A stretch of DNA of 64,000 nt from Paenibacillus sp. 32352. Lineage in GTDB: Bacteria; Bacillota; Bacilli; Paenibacillales; NBRC-103111. Both the position numbers and the translations under genes were made by a program. The notes below the pieces were generated by a model, which ran no database searches, was not told the origin of the DNA, and was given only the letters and a program-made list of their open reading frames with translations. The stretch's first letter is position 1. Each line of letters opens with the position of its first letter. Of the stretch, positions 52,801-61,273 are shown piece by piece. The stretch lies in assembly GCF_002042965.1 (NCBI RefSeq), contig NZ_MZNT01000009.1:62001-126000 (forward strand), read 5' to 3'.

Positions 52801-55800
52801 GTCGCGGGCATCAATGCCAAGGCCGGAGGTATCGCAGGTCGCATCGAAAACAGCAAGATCATTGGTGACGAAGTCAAAATCAATGCAAACAATCTGTTTA
52901 TCATCAGCACGGCTGCTGCTGAGTCACCCCATATTGGCGGTATCGCGGGATATAGCAGCCAAACCCGAATGGAAAAACTCGCATCGGGCTCCGTTAATTT
53001 GGTTGTAAATGGACCTGGTTCGGTAGTCGGCGGTATGGTCGGCTATAATCTAGGGACGGAAACGACCTCTATTCTTATCAATAATAATACGTCTGCACTC
53101 AGCTTGAAGGTGACACCGACTGCGGTTTCCTCCACAGTAGGCGGTATCGTTGGGATCAACGACCGGCGTGCGGGAGACCCGACTGCCGATCCGGGCAAAG
53201 CGGTTAGTACCCTTCAGAACAGCCGGGCCGTGGGTACCTTATTGGTAAATGCAGAAGGTTCACTAATCGGCGGTATGGTCGGTGAGAACCGGAGCCTGAT
53301 TGCCAATAACAGCATTTCCGATAAAATTTCCGTTACTTCCGAAGGGAATTCAAGTATTGTCGGCGGTTTAGCCGGACGGAATACGGAAACGGGAACCTTA
53401 TATTACACTTACTCTAACGCGAACATGACGATCGAAGGCGAGAACACGCTTGCCGGCGGCTTGGTGGGCGAGAACCTGGGTCAAGTGCTGTCCTCTTATG
53501 TGGACATTGCTATCACAGGTAATGCCCATGGTACGGAAGGCAGTCCTGTCTATTTGGGAGGACTGATAGGCCGTAACAGCGGAACTATGGACAAATCCTA
53601 CTCGGTTTCCACGGTTACGGCAAAAGGCAGCTACTCCATAGTTGGAGGCTTGGTGGGCGATCATGTCGCGGGTAGCATGACGAATGCCTATGCGGCCAAA
53701 GAGGTTATTGCGAGTGCCGACCACTCTTATGCCGGAGGTCTTCTCGGCAGAATTACGAACGGTACCGTAACGACCGCCTATTCCGCAGGTAAAGTAACAG
53801 CAGTGGATGGCTCGTATGCGGGCGGCTTTGCCGGACGCTATGACAATACCAATAAAGAATTGCTGTACAAGGCTTATTATGTGAAGGATATAGACAACGA
53901 CATTAATGGGGATTTGCCGGATTTTGCAGACGGCAGCTTCCTCTGGCTGAATGCTCATGCACGTTTGAGCACGATCTTGTCTGCAACGTTGAAGGACAGA
54001 AGCTACTTCCCTGGATTGTCCGGCTGGGATTTCAACTCGACCTGGAGATATGGTTCGGTGGATGCCGAGTATAAATATCCGGAGCTAATCCGTATTGCCA
54101 ATGGCGGAGGAGAGACGGGCGGCGGCGGTGACGTCAATGCCAATATCAACTGGTATGTTCGTGATCCAGGAGCGATTACCTTCACGCTGAAAAGCGAGGC
54201 AGAGCTTGCCGGACTCGCGGCTATAGTGAACGGCACGATCCCTGGCGTTCCGAAATTCTCTTTTGAAGGCAGAACGATTAAAGTTATGAACCCGATCCAC
54301 ATTCAATCCAAACAGTGGATTCCGATCGGTCTTAATGAGGACAGTGCGTTTCAAGGTAGCTTTAACGGAAATAACCAATTGATTGACGGTCTGACGTTAA
54401 CGTCGACAACCGCTTATTCCGGACTATTCGGAGTGATCGGGCAGAAGGCTAAAGTGGAAAGCATCAAGCTGGAACCTTTGTCCATAGCCGGGCAGCAATA
54501 TACAGGCGTGCTTGCCGGATTCAATAAAGGCGCCGTATCGGGTATAGACATTAAGCTGGTAGGCGGGGCCAAGATTAGCGGCGGTACGGTTGGCAGCCTA
54601 TTGGGAAAAAACACCGGTACGATTAACAAGGTGGACATTAAAATGGAAGGCGGAAGCCGGATCGAGGGCACTGGTCCCAATGCCGTTGCGGGAGGACTTA
54701 TTGGCGACAATGCGTTTGCCATGAATCCAGGCCTGTTTACATTCCAATCGACAGACGGAAGTATCGGAAGCTCGGCAAATCAGGCTACCATCGGCGGGCT
54801 GATAGGTAAACAAGCCGGGGATATCACCGGAATCAACATGAATATTGCGGCTAATTACCGAATTTCAGCTGCGGGTCCAAGCAGCATTGTGGGAGGACTG
54901 ATCGGGCAGCAGGTTTCAGGCAAGCTCGAGAACATTAGTCTTGCCTTTACAGACGGTACCTTACAAGCACTTGGAGCGGGATCGACTCTGGGAGGAGTCG
55001 TTGGACAATCCGGCGCGGATAATCCGATGAATCATGTGACGATTGCTGCTGCCAACGCCGGCCAGCATATGCTGGGGAATGGCATTGTCGGCGGTATCGT
55101 AGGTGTGAAGGAAGGAAAAGGCAGCAATTCCTTTGATATGGATCAAGTAAAAGCGGATGGTTTGACACTGTCCAGCTCGGAAGCAAGTGAGCAAGCCATC
55201 GTCGGCGGTATTGCAGGAAAGCTTGTCAACTCCGCTGTGCGTCAGGCATCAGTAACCGGTTCGCTCCAAGCTGCCGGTGATCGGGTGACCGTCGGCGGCG
55301 CCGCAGGGCAAGCCGAACAATCCATTCTTTATATGGTTGATGTGAAGTCGGACATCGAGTCAGCTTCCAAGACAGGTGAAACCTTCGTTGGCGGCGTTGT
55401 TGGACTTCTATCGTCGAACGATAGTAACAAAAGCTTTGATTTTGGCAAGCTTGCTCCAATGTATCATGGTGTTTATAATGCATCGGTGTCATCCAAAACC
55501 GTGAAAGCCGTAAGTGCCGATAACGGAGCGGATCTATATGTCGGCGGAATTGCCGGCAGCAATAAAACGTCTTCCATATATCATTCTTTATCTGGTGCAG
55601 GGATTACCGTCAACGGAGGGAAAACCTCTATCGTCGGCGGGATCGCAGGCTTCAGCAGCGGCATTATAGTAAACACAACGGCTCATAGCAGCATTGCTGC
55701 AGATGCCAGCCGCGTCTACCATGTCGGTGGATTCGTGGGTCTTGCGGCAGGAGGAGAAATTCATTATTCGAACGCTGCAGCTGTTGCGGGAGAGAAAATT

Positions 55801-58800
55801 ACCGTTGGCAGTGCCGTTACGAAATCAGGCATGATACCAGCCGCACATGTCGGCGGCTTTGCAGGAATGGCGGACAACACGTTGTTCGCGGATTCTTTTG
55901 CCAATATTCCTGTGCAGGTCGTATGCGACAATCAGGATAATACCATTTATGCAGGCGGCTTTGCAGGCCTATTGGGCGACGCAGATCCAGCAGGCGCAGG
56001 GGCCATTCACCGGGCTTATGCCAAAGGCAGCGTCGATGTCCAAGGCATAACGGGTGCTTATGCAGGCGGTTTTGCAGGTTCGGCGGACCGCTATGAAATT
56101 AGTGATGCTTATGCCACAGGAAATGTTGTAAACACAGGCTTCGATACGAGAACCGGAGGCTTTGCGGGTGTCATCGAACGGTATGCAGCCGTGAAGAACG
56201 CCTATGCGGCGCAGGACCATGTGACGACTAACGGGGTTAACCATGCCACCCGATCGTATACTGGAGGCTTTGCAGGGTATAACGATGGCGTAGTTCAACA
56301 GGCTTTTGCCGGCAGTACAGACATTAAGATGAATGTAACGGGCGCCAATGCGTTCAGCGGTGCACTCATCGGCTATAACTTTAGAGACGGCAAGGTATCC
56401 TCCTCCTCCTATCTCGGCTCCATGGCTCCGGTCGGCCGCAGCTTGGGTTCCGTAGAAGCTTATAAAGCGGAGGGAGACCAATCGGGCTCTTACGGCTTCG
56501 GAAATTGGAATTTTGAAGCGGATGCTTCCTACCTGAGCTTGTACGATGCCGGGGAAGTTGTGATTCAGAGCGCAAAACAGCTTCATGGCGTAGTAGCGCT
56601 GTACAATGATTCAAATCTTAGCTTTTACCGGTTGTTTAACCGGACAGCCGATATCAAGCCGAGCTTGAACAAGCTTTCGCTCGGTGCAGATATTTCGATG
56701 GAAGGTACTTCGTGGACTCCTTTTGCCGTGTTTAACGGGGAATTCGATGGTAAGGGCAAGTCGATCAAAGGACTCCAAGGTACGGCTGAAGGCGCGTCTG
56801 CTTATGGATTTGTCGCAGAAAACAACGGTAAAATAAGCAACATCTTCTTTAGCGACGCTAACCTCACTGGTGGAACAAATACAGGTATCGCAGCAGGAAT
56901 CAATCACGCGGGAGCGGTCCTGAGCGGAATTACAGTAGGCGGGTCGGTGAAGGGTACGGAGTATACCGGAGGAGCAGCGGGACTTAACCAAGGTGAGATT
57001 ACGAATGTAACGATTCAGACCTTGAGCGTAACCGGTACAGATTACACAGGCGGCGCAGCAGGAAAAAATGAGAACTCGATTTCGAAAGTAAATGCTGGTG
57101 ATTTGTCCGTAAAAGGCTCTCTGAATACGGGTGGAATTGCAGGTGAGAACCAAGGCGGGCTTACGAATATCAGCATTCAAGCTGCAAAAGTGAATGGTAC
57201 TGACTTGACCGGCGGCGCGGCAGGGACCAATGGAGGAACCTTGTCGGAAGTCAGCATTACATCTCTGACACTCGACGGAGCTAATAACACGGGCGGCGTA
57301 TCCGGCAAGAACACTGGTACCATCAGCAAAGTGTCTGTCGACGGCATCATTAACGCTGCAGGCAGTGTTATGGGCGGTATTGCAGGTACGAATGACGGTA
57401 AAATCAGCAAAGCTTATGCAAGAGGAACACTCCGTACCCTCCAGGAAGGCCAGACTGTGATGGCAGGCGGAATTGCGGGAGAGAATGGAAAAGCCGGAGA
57501 GATCAGTGAGTCGTTCTCCTTTGCAGATCTTTCGATTACATCGGACCAAGCGACAGCCGGAGGTATTGCAGGGCTGAATCGCGGAGCGATCGCTAACACG
57601 TACAATTCAGGCCGTATCCAAGCTATGGGCACAACGAAAGCATGGGCTGGGGGTATCGCCGGTTACGCAGCGGAAGGTGCGATAAGCGATTCGATGAATT
57701 ATGGCGAAGCTTCTGCAGCCGTAAACGGTAAAATGGTACCTGGCTCCGCGTATTTCGGCGGTATAGCGGGTCAGAGGAGCGATGGGGCCGTAATCAAAAA
57801 TACCGCCTTTAACAAGCAAATGCTCAAAACGAGCACAGCTTATTATACGGCGGCGGGAAAACGGTCCGAAGGAGCGGCAGGAGAAGCCGTTGGCCTGCTT
57901 GCCAAGGATATGGTCAAAGGAACGCTGCCGATTAGTCTGGATGCAGCCGTATGGAAGGCGGCTCCAGGATTTTATCCTCAGCTCGCTGCGTTCAATGGAA
58001 CCGCGGCATCTAAGCTGAGCACTGCAGCTTTGGTTCTGAACGATAAAGATACCCTATCCAGCATCAAATCCGAATTTGAGCTGACTCGTGATAATGAAGT
58101 GGTGTGGACGGCAGATCCGAAGGCTATTGCGCTTAACCTCACTTCAGGTTCAGCAAAAGGCTCCATGATTACATCAGGCAGTGCTGAATTGACAGCTGCT
58201 ATCCATGGTGACACAAGAGTATGGACCGTTAATGTGCCTGCTGCTGCATTTGCAGAAACGGCTCTGAAGCCGAAAGTGGTCTCGGGAAATACGACTTTCA
58301 CGAGCCAAGTATCCGTTAAGCTGGCTACCGATGAAGCTAACGGGGTCATTTATTACACCTTGGACGGCAGTCAACCGGACAAATGGTCCATGATCTACAC
58401 AGATCCAATCGTATTGACCAAGACGACAACGATCAAGGCCATCACCATCGCAGAGGAAAAGGAAAGCAGCGAAGTGCTGTCGGGAGCCTGGACGAAGTTA
58501 GAGCCGGATAAACCCAGGGGCGGCGGAGGAGGCGGTGTTTGGTTTCCTCCTACGGTAACTGAGCCGGCGGTTACAGCGTATATTGGCTCCAAAGCGGTTA
58601 AGGCGGATGACAATGCATCCGTGACCGTTGCAAGAAACAGCAAATTGACGCTATCGGCGCCAGACGGTCAAATCATTTATTATACGACCGACGGAAGCAC
58701 TCCAACCAAGAACAGCCTGCGCTATACAGGAGAGCTGATTCTTACCCGGAGTATGACGATCAAGATGATTACGGATCAAAACGATCAAGTAGTCACGATC

Positions 58801-59388
58801 CACTATGAGGTGGAAAATGCGAAGTTCGATTTAAAGAGCGATGCTGGACAAATGAAGTACATTTCCGGCTATGAGAACAACGAGTTCAGACCGGAAAAAT
58901 CGCTCAGCCGATACGAAATTACGGACATGCTTGCTCCTTTGCTGAACAAGGAGGATGTAAGTGTCGGTAATCTGCTGAAAGACGTCGACGGCAGCAAGGA
59001 AAATCAAATCGCATTCTTTACATCCGCAGGCATCATTGACGGGTACCCGGACAATACGTATGGCGGTGATAAAGGCCTCACAAGAGCCGAATTTGTCGTC
59101 ATCATGTCCAGAGTGCTGAAGCTCCAAATTAGCGATGCGGGAGAGGCTGCCTTATCCGACGTATCCGGCCATTGGGCTGAGAAATATATCAATTCCTTTA
59201 CAAAAGCAGGCTACGTTGACGGCTTCCCAGACGGCACCTTCAAACCTGACAGCGAGATTACAAGAGCTCAGGCCGTTGTCCTGATCAACCGTATCATTGG
59301 CAAGGAGAAGCAGGATTTGCCTCAGAAATTCAGCGATCTTCCGTCATCTCACTGGGCTTATCAAGATATTATGGCAGCTATGAAATAA
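49879..59388 (+). CDS. Giant GLUG-repeat beta-helix adhesin with SLH anchor, 3169 aa
   Basis: Signal peptide about 1-31 (GFAIVVLALIAGFMTFRANA-GA). About sixty copies of the GLUG-type GG(I/L/F/A)(A/V/I)G turn form right-handed beta-helices. The order cap/helix recurs three times: caps begin near residues 35, 1419 and 2217 and share a W/Y-x-I-x-x-x-x-x-L-x-G-V/L-A module plus an x-W-x-P-I/F-(G) strand and a F-x-G-x-F/L block. The C-terminus has two chitobiase-C-like modules (GVIYYTLDGSQPD about 2817; IIYYTTDGSTPTK about 2933) around a GGGGGG hinge at about 2880, then SLH domains about 2985-3169. Adhesins of this type bind surfaces or glycans; binding partners here are unknown. The protease gene follows after 29 bp. 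Confidence 0.88.
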   Translation: MALKQKSIYAIGFAIVVLALIAGFMTFRANAGASHWTDGSNADTSWFDNATEYRTYTIDTPAKLAGVAKLVNDGTNRNGVAVNGFSGRILEISQDLDLSGLQWVPIGTDARPFKGTLIAAGGVTKEIRGMTVSDNTMYGGFIGYMDGATVGGFKFTGTGSITMTSVTQDVYVGAAVGKMVNSSILYDITNDMPITVDSKTRDTYVGGIVGQGGGTLSNLKNNGAVTALGGNVYAGGVTGSVYGNMVKTWNTGALNATSKTSQDVYAGGIIGQSPISIVMDTDNTIISNSGTVTVSGGLKNYAGGIVGKANGLAKFSANTSNSGSVNINASSAGGSYAGGLAGALGTASTDIVFNNTGVVTNNGGSNVYTGGAAGYIEGALSWEKSYVNSVNVTASGKDHLYTGGLIGYATGDFSFKGNAKNTGAIRVTGGALADKPDEAYTGGLIGYAENRVLFESTAPSAYENSGTITVSGGTGVYTGGVISNRAYARTGNTISNVTSKGDIKVDGKTKLYTGGYIGLLPADSPDKTVANVTFANDITVTAASSAPESTVSTGGIVGYMAGGSASISNASFSRTPAAVVNGVQTYKGGTIVSTGGGASTYTGGIAGYVDGGTFSNVNAGNTKESQAAITSDGFIGGVAGYLKGTVDTAAIKYLTAIVQTADGFAGGIAGTAQGAISGKVVVGDADASGSDSVKLAAANGIDRLTAGGIIGRNEGPLTISGADTLVTRIALLNEAGRTGYSLGAMAGMLTPEAQIGAAGASAKVKQVDIQINADQSNAGGAIGLNRAPQTFVSIEGLSVQVSGSENKVGGAAGVQDTVIGNGTDSSLVIEGKDITITSQGNALKLGGLFGENDKTTPKSSASNVHMTAAGSANQIGGIAGKNLGAIANVQAQKHHLENSGEAGEIGGIVGRSEAPDGSTSPASINSVSVQAGEEVLIQSSGANNVLGGITGYAKNTEIKDFSVDAELPDYATLSVAGINAKAGGIAGRIENSKIIGDEVKINANNLFIISTAAAESPHIGGIAGYSSQTRMEKLASGSVNLVVNGPGSVVGGMVGYNLGTETTSILINNNTSALSLKVTPTAVSSTVGGIVGINDRRAGDPTADPGKAVSTLQNSRAVGTLLVNAEGSLIGGMVGENRSLIANNSISDKISVTSEGNSSIVGGLAGRNTETGTLYYTYSNANMTIEGENTLAGGLVGENLGQVLSSYVDIAITGNAHGTEGSPVYLGGLIGRNSGTMDKSYSVSTVTAKGSYSIVGGLVGDHVAGSMTNAYAAKEVIASADHSYAGGLLGRITNGTVTTAYSAGKVTAVDGSYAGGFAGRYDNTNKELLYKAYYVKDIDNDINGDLPDFADGSFLWLNAHARLSTILSATLKDRSYFPGLSGWDFNSTWRYGSVDAEYKYPELIRIANGGGETGGGGDVNANINWYVRDPGAITFTLKSEAELAGLAAIVNGTIPGVPKFSFEGRTIKVMNPIHIQSKQWIPIGLNEDSAFQGSFNGNNQLIDGLTLTSTTAYSGLFGVIGQKAKVESIKLEPLSIAGQQYTGVLAGFNKGAVSGIDIKLVGGAKISGGTVGSLLGKNTGTINKVDIKMEGGSRIEGTGPNAVAGGLIGDNAFAMNPGLFTFQSTDGSIGSSANQATIGGLIGKQAGDITGINMNIAANYRISAAGPSSIVGGLIGQQVSGKLENISLAFTDGTLQALGAGSTLGGVVGQSGADNPMNHVTIAAANAGQHMLGNGIVGGIVGVKEGKGSNSFDMDQVKADGLTLSSSEASEQAIVGGIAGKLVNSAVRQASVTGSLQAAGDRVTVGGAAGQAEQSILYMVDVKSDIESASKTGETFVGGVVGLLSSNDSNKSFDFGKLAPMYHGVYNASVSSKTVKAVSADNGADLYVGGIAGSNKTSSIYHSLSGAGITVNGGKTSIVGGIAGFSSGIIVNTTAHSSIAADASRVYHVGGFVGLAAGGEIHYSNAAAVAGEKITVGSAVTKSGMIPAAHVGGFAGMADNTLFADSFANIPVQVVCDNQDNTIYAGGFAGLLGDADPAGAGAIHRAYAKGSVDVQGITGAYAGGFAGSADRYEISDAYATGNVVNTGFDTRTGGFAGVIERYAAVKNAYAAQDHVTTNGVNHATRSYTGGFAGYNDGVVQQAFAGSTDIKMNVTGANAFSGALIGYNFRDGKVSSSSYLGSMAPVGRSLGSVEAYKAEGDQSGSYGFGNWNFEADASYLSLYDAGEVVIQSAKQLHGVVALYNDSNLSFYRLFNRTADIKPSLNKLSLGADISMEGTSWTPFAVFNGEFDGKGKSIKGLQGTAEGASAYGFVAENNGKISNIFFSDANLTGGTNTGIAAGINHAGAVLSGITVGGSVKGTEYTGGAAGLNQGEITNVTIQTLSVTGTDYTGGAAGKNENSISKVNAGDLSVKGSLNTGGIAGENQGGLTNISIQAAKVNGTDLTGGAAGTNGGTLSEVSITSLTLDGANNTGGVSGKNTGTISKVSVDGIINAAGSVMGGIAGTNDGKISKAYARGTLRTLQEGQTVMAGGIAGENGKAGEISESFSFADLSITSDQATAGGIAGLNRGAIANTYNSGRIQAMGTTKAWAGGIAGYAAEGAISDSMNYGEASAAVNGKMVPGSAYFGGIAGQRSDGAVIKNTAFNKQMLKTSTAYYTAAGKRSEGAAGEAVGLLAKDMVKGTLPISLDAAVWKAAPGFYPQLAAFNGTAASKLSTAALVLNDKDTLSSIKSEFELTRDNEVVWTADPKAIALNLTSGSAKGSMITSGSAELTAAIHGDTRVWTVNVPAAAFAETALKPKVVSGNTTFTSQVSVKLATDEANGVIYYTLDGSQPDKWSMIYTDPIVLTKTTTIKAITIAEEKESSEVLSGAWTKLEPDKPRGGGGGGVWFPPTVTEPAVTAYIGSKAVKADDNASVTVARNSKLTLSAPDGQIIYYTTDGSTPTKNSLRYTGELILTRSMTIKMITDQNDQVVTIHYEVENAKFDLKSDAGQMKYISGYENNEFRPEKSLSRYEITDMLAPLLNKEDVSVGNLLKDVDGSKENQIAFFTSAGIIDGYPDNTYGGDKGLTRAEFVVIMSRVLKLQISDAGEAALSDVSGHWAEKYINSFTKAGYVDGFPDGTFKPDSEITRAQAVVLINRIIGKEKQDLPQKFSDLPSSHWAYQDIMAAMK

Positions 59389-59417
59389 GCTTCAGAATTA
59401 GAAAGGCGGCAATGCAG

Positions 59418-60107
59418 ATGAGAAAAAAATTATTGGCTGCAGGGTTAGGCATATTCCTCTTGCTGCTGAGCGGTGTCGTTTTTTTTGCCAAAGCGAATGC
59501 AGATGAGGCCGCTGTATATAATGCCGAGGATATTTATGAACGGTCGGAAAGTGCCGTGTTCTACATCCGGGCTTTGAACGGCGACGGGGCGTTAAAAGCC
59601 ACCGGAACCGGGGTGGTGGTTTCACCCGATGGTGTGGCGGCGACGGCGTGCCACGTGCTTGCCGAAGCGGCACAGCTGGAAGGAGTGTTTACCAGTGGAC
59701 GTACGGTCTCACCTATCGAGGTGCTGAGCTGCGACGAGCAGACGGATGCGGCGCTGCTGAAGCTGCCTGCTCTCCATGAGGGCCAACTGGGGATTACCGA
59801 ATATCCTGCGCTCCCATTTAGAGAAACGGCAGTAAAGCATGGAGAAAAAGTATTTGCCATCGGTTATCCGCTGAAAGATACTCCGATCATAACCGAGGGC
59901 ATTGTGAACTCTCCGAATGCAGAGATCAACGGGCGGGGCCGTATTTTGACTTCGGCCCAGATCGTAAGCGGCATGTCGGGCGGACCGATCATAGACAAGA
60001 ACGGGCGGTTAGCCGGGATTATTTCCGGCTCGCTGAAGACGATGAATAATATTCATCTAGTCATCCCGATGAATGATGTGCGAAGTTTGATGCCATCGCC
60101 GCAATAA
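59418..60107 (+). CDS. Secreted or membrane-anchored trypsin-like serine protease (S1C/HtrA-like, no PDZ)
   Basis: 229 residues. N-terminal signal or anchor helix about 6-28 (LLAAGLGIFLLLLSGVVFFA). Catalytic triad visible: His in ATACHVLAEA (about 77), Asp in EQTDAALLKL (about 110), Ser in SGMSGGPIID (about 189), with the S1 loop GIISGS. No PDZ domain. Start 59418 is chosen because AAGGCGG lies 8 bases before it; the ATG at 59412 would be too close. Only 29 bp separate it from the adhesin gene, so it is probably cotranscribed and may process or release the three surface proteins. Confidence 0.88.
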   Translation: MRKKLLAAGLGIFLLLLSGVVFFAKANADEAAVYNAEDIYERSESAVFYIRALNGDGALKATGTGVVVSPDGVAATACHVLAEAAQLEGVFTSGRTVSPIEVLSCDEQTDAALLKLPALHEGQLGITEYPALPFRETAVKHGEKVFAIGYPLKDTPIITEGIVNSPNAEINGRGRILTSAQIVSGMSGGPIIDKNGRLAGIISGSLKTMNNIHLVIPMNDVRSLMPSPQ

Positions 60108-60140
60108 GATGAATCTGCAAAAGAGCTGTTCGATTGACGC

Positions 60141-60177
60141 AAAAACCGGTACGCCAAATGGTGTACCGGTTTTTTTA
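60141..60177. terminator. Intrinsic terminator after the protease gene
   Basis: AAAAACCGGTACGCC paired with GGTGTACCGGTTTTTTT, about 13 bp, short AAAT loop, T-run. It closes the surface locus and may also serve the minus-strand DoxX-like gene. Confidence 0.85.
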
Positions 60178-60219
60178 CATTATAGTGTGATCTGTTCTCA
60201 GTAGATACTTGAATTCATT

Positions 60220-60621
60220 TTATAGAGAAGGCTTTGCTGGCAGCTCTGAATGCCTCGCCGATCTTGCCCTTTTGTGATGGAAAACATAGGAACCGGCAAT
60301 CAAAATGTATCCGATTATAAAGAGCAACCATCCGCTGGGCGGGTCGCCAACCGATATGCTGGAATACATGGCTCCGGATAAATCAATAACAAACCCGGCG
60401 TAAGCCCATTCCTTTAGCCGTGGAAAACCGGGCGTCAGCAGGGCTATAACCCCTAATAGTTTTGCAGTTCCAATGAAAGGCAGGAGGTAGGCTGGGTAAC
60501 CTAGATGCTGGAACAGGGCAACTGCGTCGGGTACGGACATAATGTCCGGTATAGAACCGAAAACCATGATGGCTGAGAGCAGCCCGGTAAAAATCCAATA
60601 AAAGATAGCTGTTTTTTTCAT
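60220..60621 (-). CDS. DoxX-like family membrane protein
   Basis: 133 residues, four membrane helices: IFYWIFTGLLSAIMVFGSI, GYPAYLLPFIGTAKLLGVIALL, WAYAGFVIDLSGAMYSSIS, GWLLFIIGYILIAGSYVF. The GTAKLLG and FVIDLSGA blocks are those of DoxX-like proteins. The start at 60621 has GGAGAGGA upstream; the further in-frame region lacks a ribosome site. Proteins of this type often accompany redox or detoxification regulators; the function is unclear. Confidence 0.85.
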   Translation of the reverse strand: MKKTAIFYWIFTGLLSAIMVFGSIPDIMSVPDAVALFQHLGYPAYLLPFIGTAKLLGVIALLTPGFPRLKEWAYAGFVIDLSGAMYSSISVGDPPSGWLLFIIGYILIAGSYVFHHKRARSARHSELPAKPSL

Positions 60622-60773
60622 ACGTTTTTCTTCCTCTCCAGTTTTGTTTTGTTTCTGGCACAAACAACTTTGTTAAACTGTTTTCTCTCGCTGGCAAGGG
60701 GCATTACACAAGAGTTCTGCAATGTGCGGCCGATTAGGCACTGCAAAAACGTTATTGTCGAGTTCATGTTTAT

Positions 60774-60811
60774 AATATAACCGATAAGGAATATTCCTGT
60801 AAAGGAATATT
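60774..60811 (-). promoter_or_regulatory. Promoter and operator-like repeats of the DoxX-like gene
   Basis: Minus-strand TTTACA (60803-60798), 18-base spacer, TATATT (60779-60774). AAGGAATATT occurs twice in direct orientation (60786-60795 and 60802-60811), 16 bp apart, overlying the -35 region; GGAATATTCC is itself palindromic. The 322-bp gap 60622-60943 holds no gene; a plus-strand TTAAGA-18-TAAAAT promoter lies near 60865-60895. Confidence 0.45.
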
Positions 60812-60943
60812 TTAAAATATTTTTCGATTTTAGAATGAGGCGGCAAATAAAGCAAGAACATATCTTAAGACCCGTTGGATTATTATGGTAAAATGGTGGA
60901 GATTGTGGTTAGCGGTATTTTTATTGAAGAAGGAGAGAGCGAG

Positions 60944-61186
60944 ATGTACAAATTTTATCAGGGCATAGGTGTCCTATTCATAATACTAGCTGGCTTGTTC
61001 TACACCGTAGAACGGTTTGGTTCTTGGATTGCCATTGGCTTATCATCCGGAGGGCTGGCTGTCCATTCAGGGAATGGCTCCTTCAGCTCGCCTCAAGTAG
61101 ATTTTACGGATAACCCGTTTGTCGTCATTTTCTTGATATTGGGTATTGTTATGTTTTTGTATGGTATAAAACAGAAATCTCCCTGA
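60944..61186 (+). CDS. Small membrane protein, unknown
   Basis: 80 residues with two membrane helices (GIGVLFIILAGLFYTVERF about 6-24; NPFVVIFLILGIVMFLYGI about 57-75) and a Gly/Ser-rich loop between. Start at 60944 has GAAGGAGAG upstream. I recognise no family; similar small two-helix proteins of Bacillales are uncharacterised. Confidence 0.65.
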   Translation: MYKFYQGIGVLFIILAGLFYTVERFGSWIAIGLSSGGLAVHSGNGSFSSPQVDFTDNPFVVIFLILGIVMFLYGIKQKSP

Positions 61187-61273
61187 GCGGACTAAACAGT
61201 CGGACACGATATGTCAGGGCACTCCCTTTATACTGAGGGTGTAAGTCAAACCAATCAAGGAGGGAATATCCCA

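Noticed and set aside
50300..57780. Repeats with a spacing that could look like a CRISPR or tandem array
   Set aside because: They are the degenerate codons of the GLUG GG-x-x-G turns in an open frame; units vary in length and sequence and there are no conserved direct repeats with unique spacers.
60673..60861. 62-codon minus-strand frame upstream of the DoxX-like gene
   Set aside because: Covers the predicted promoter and operator repeats and lacks a ribosome site.
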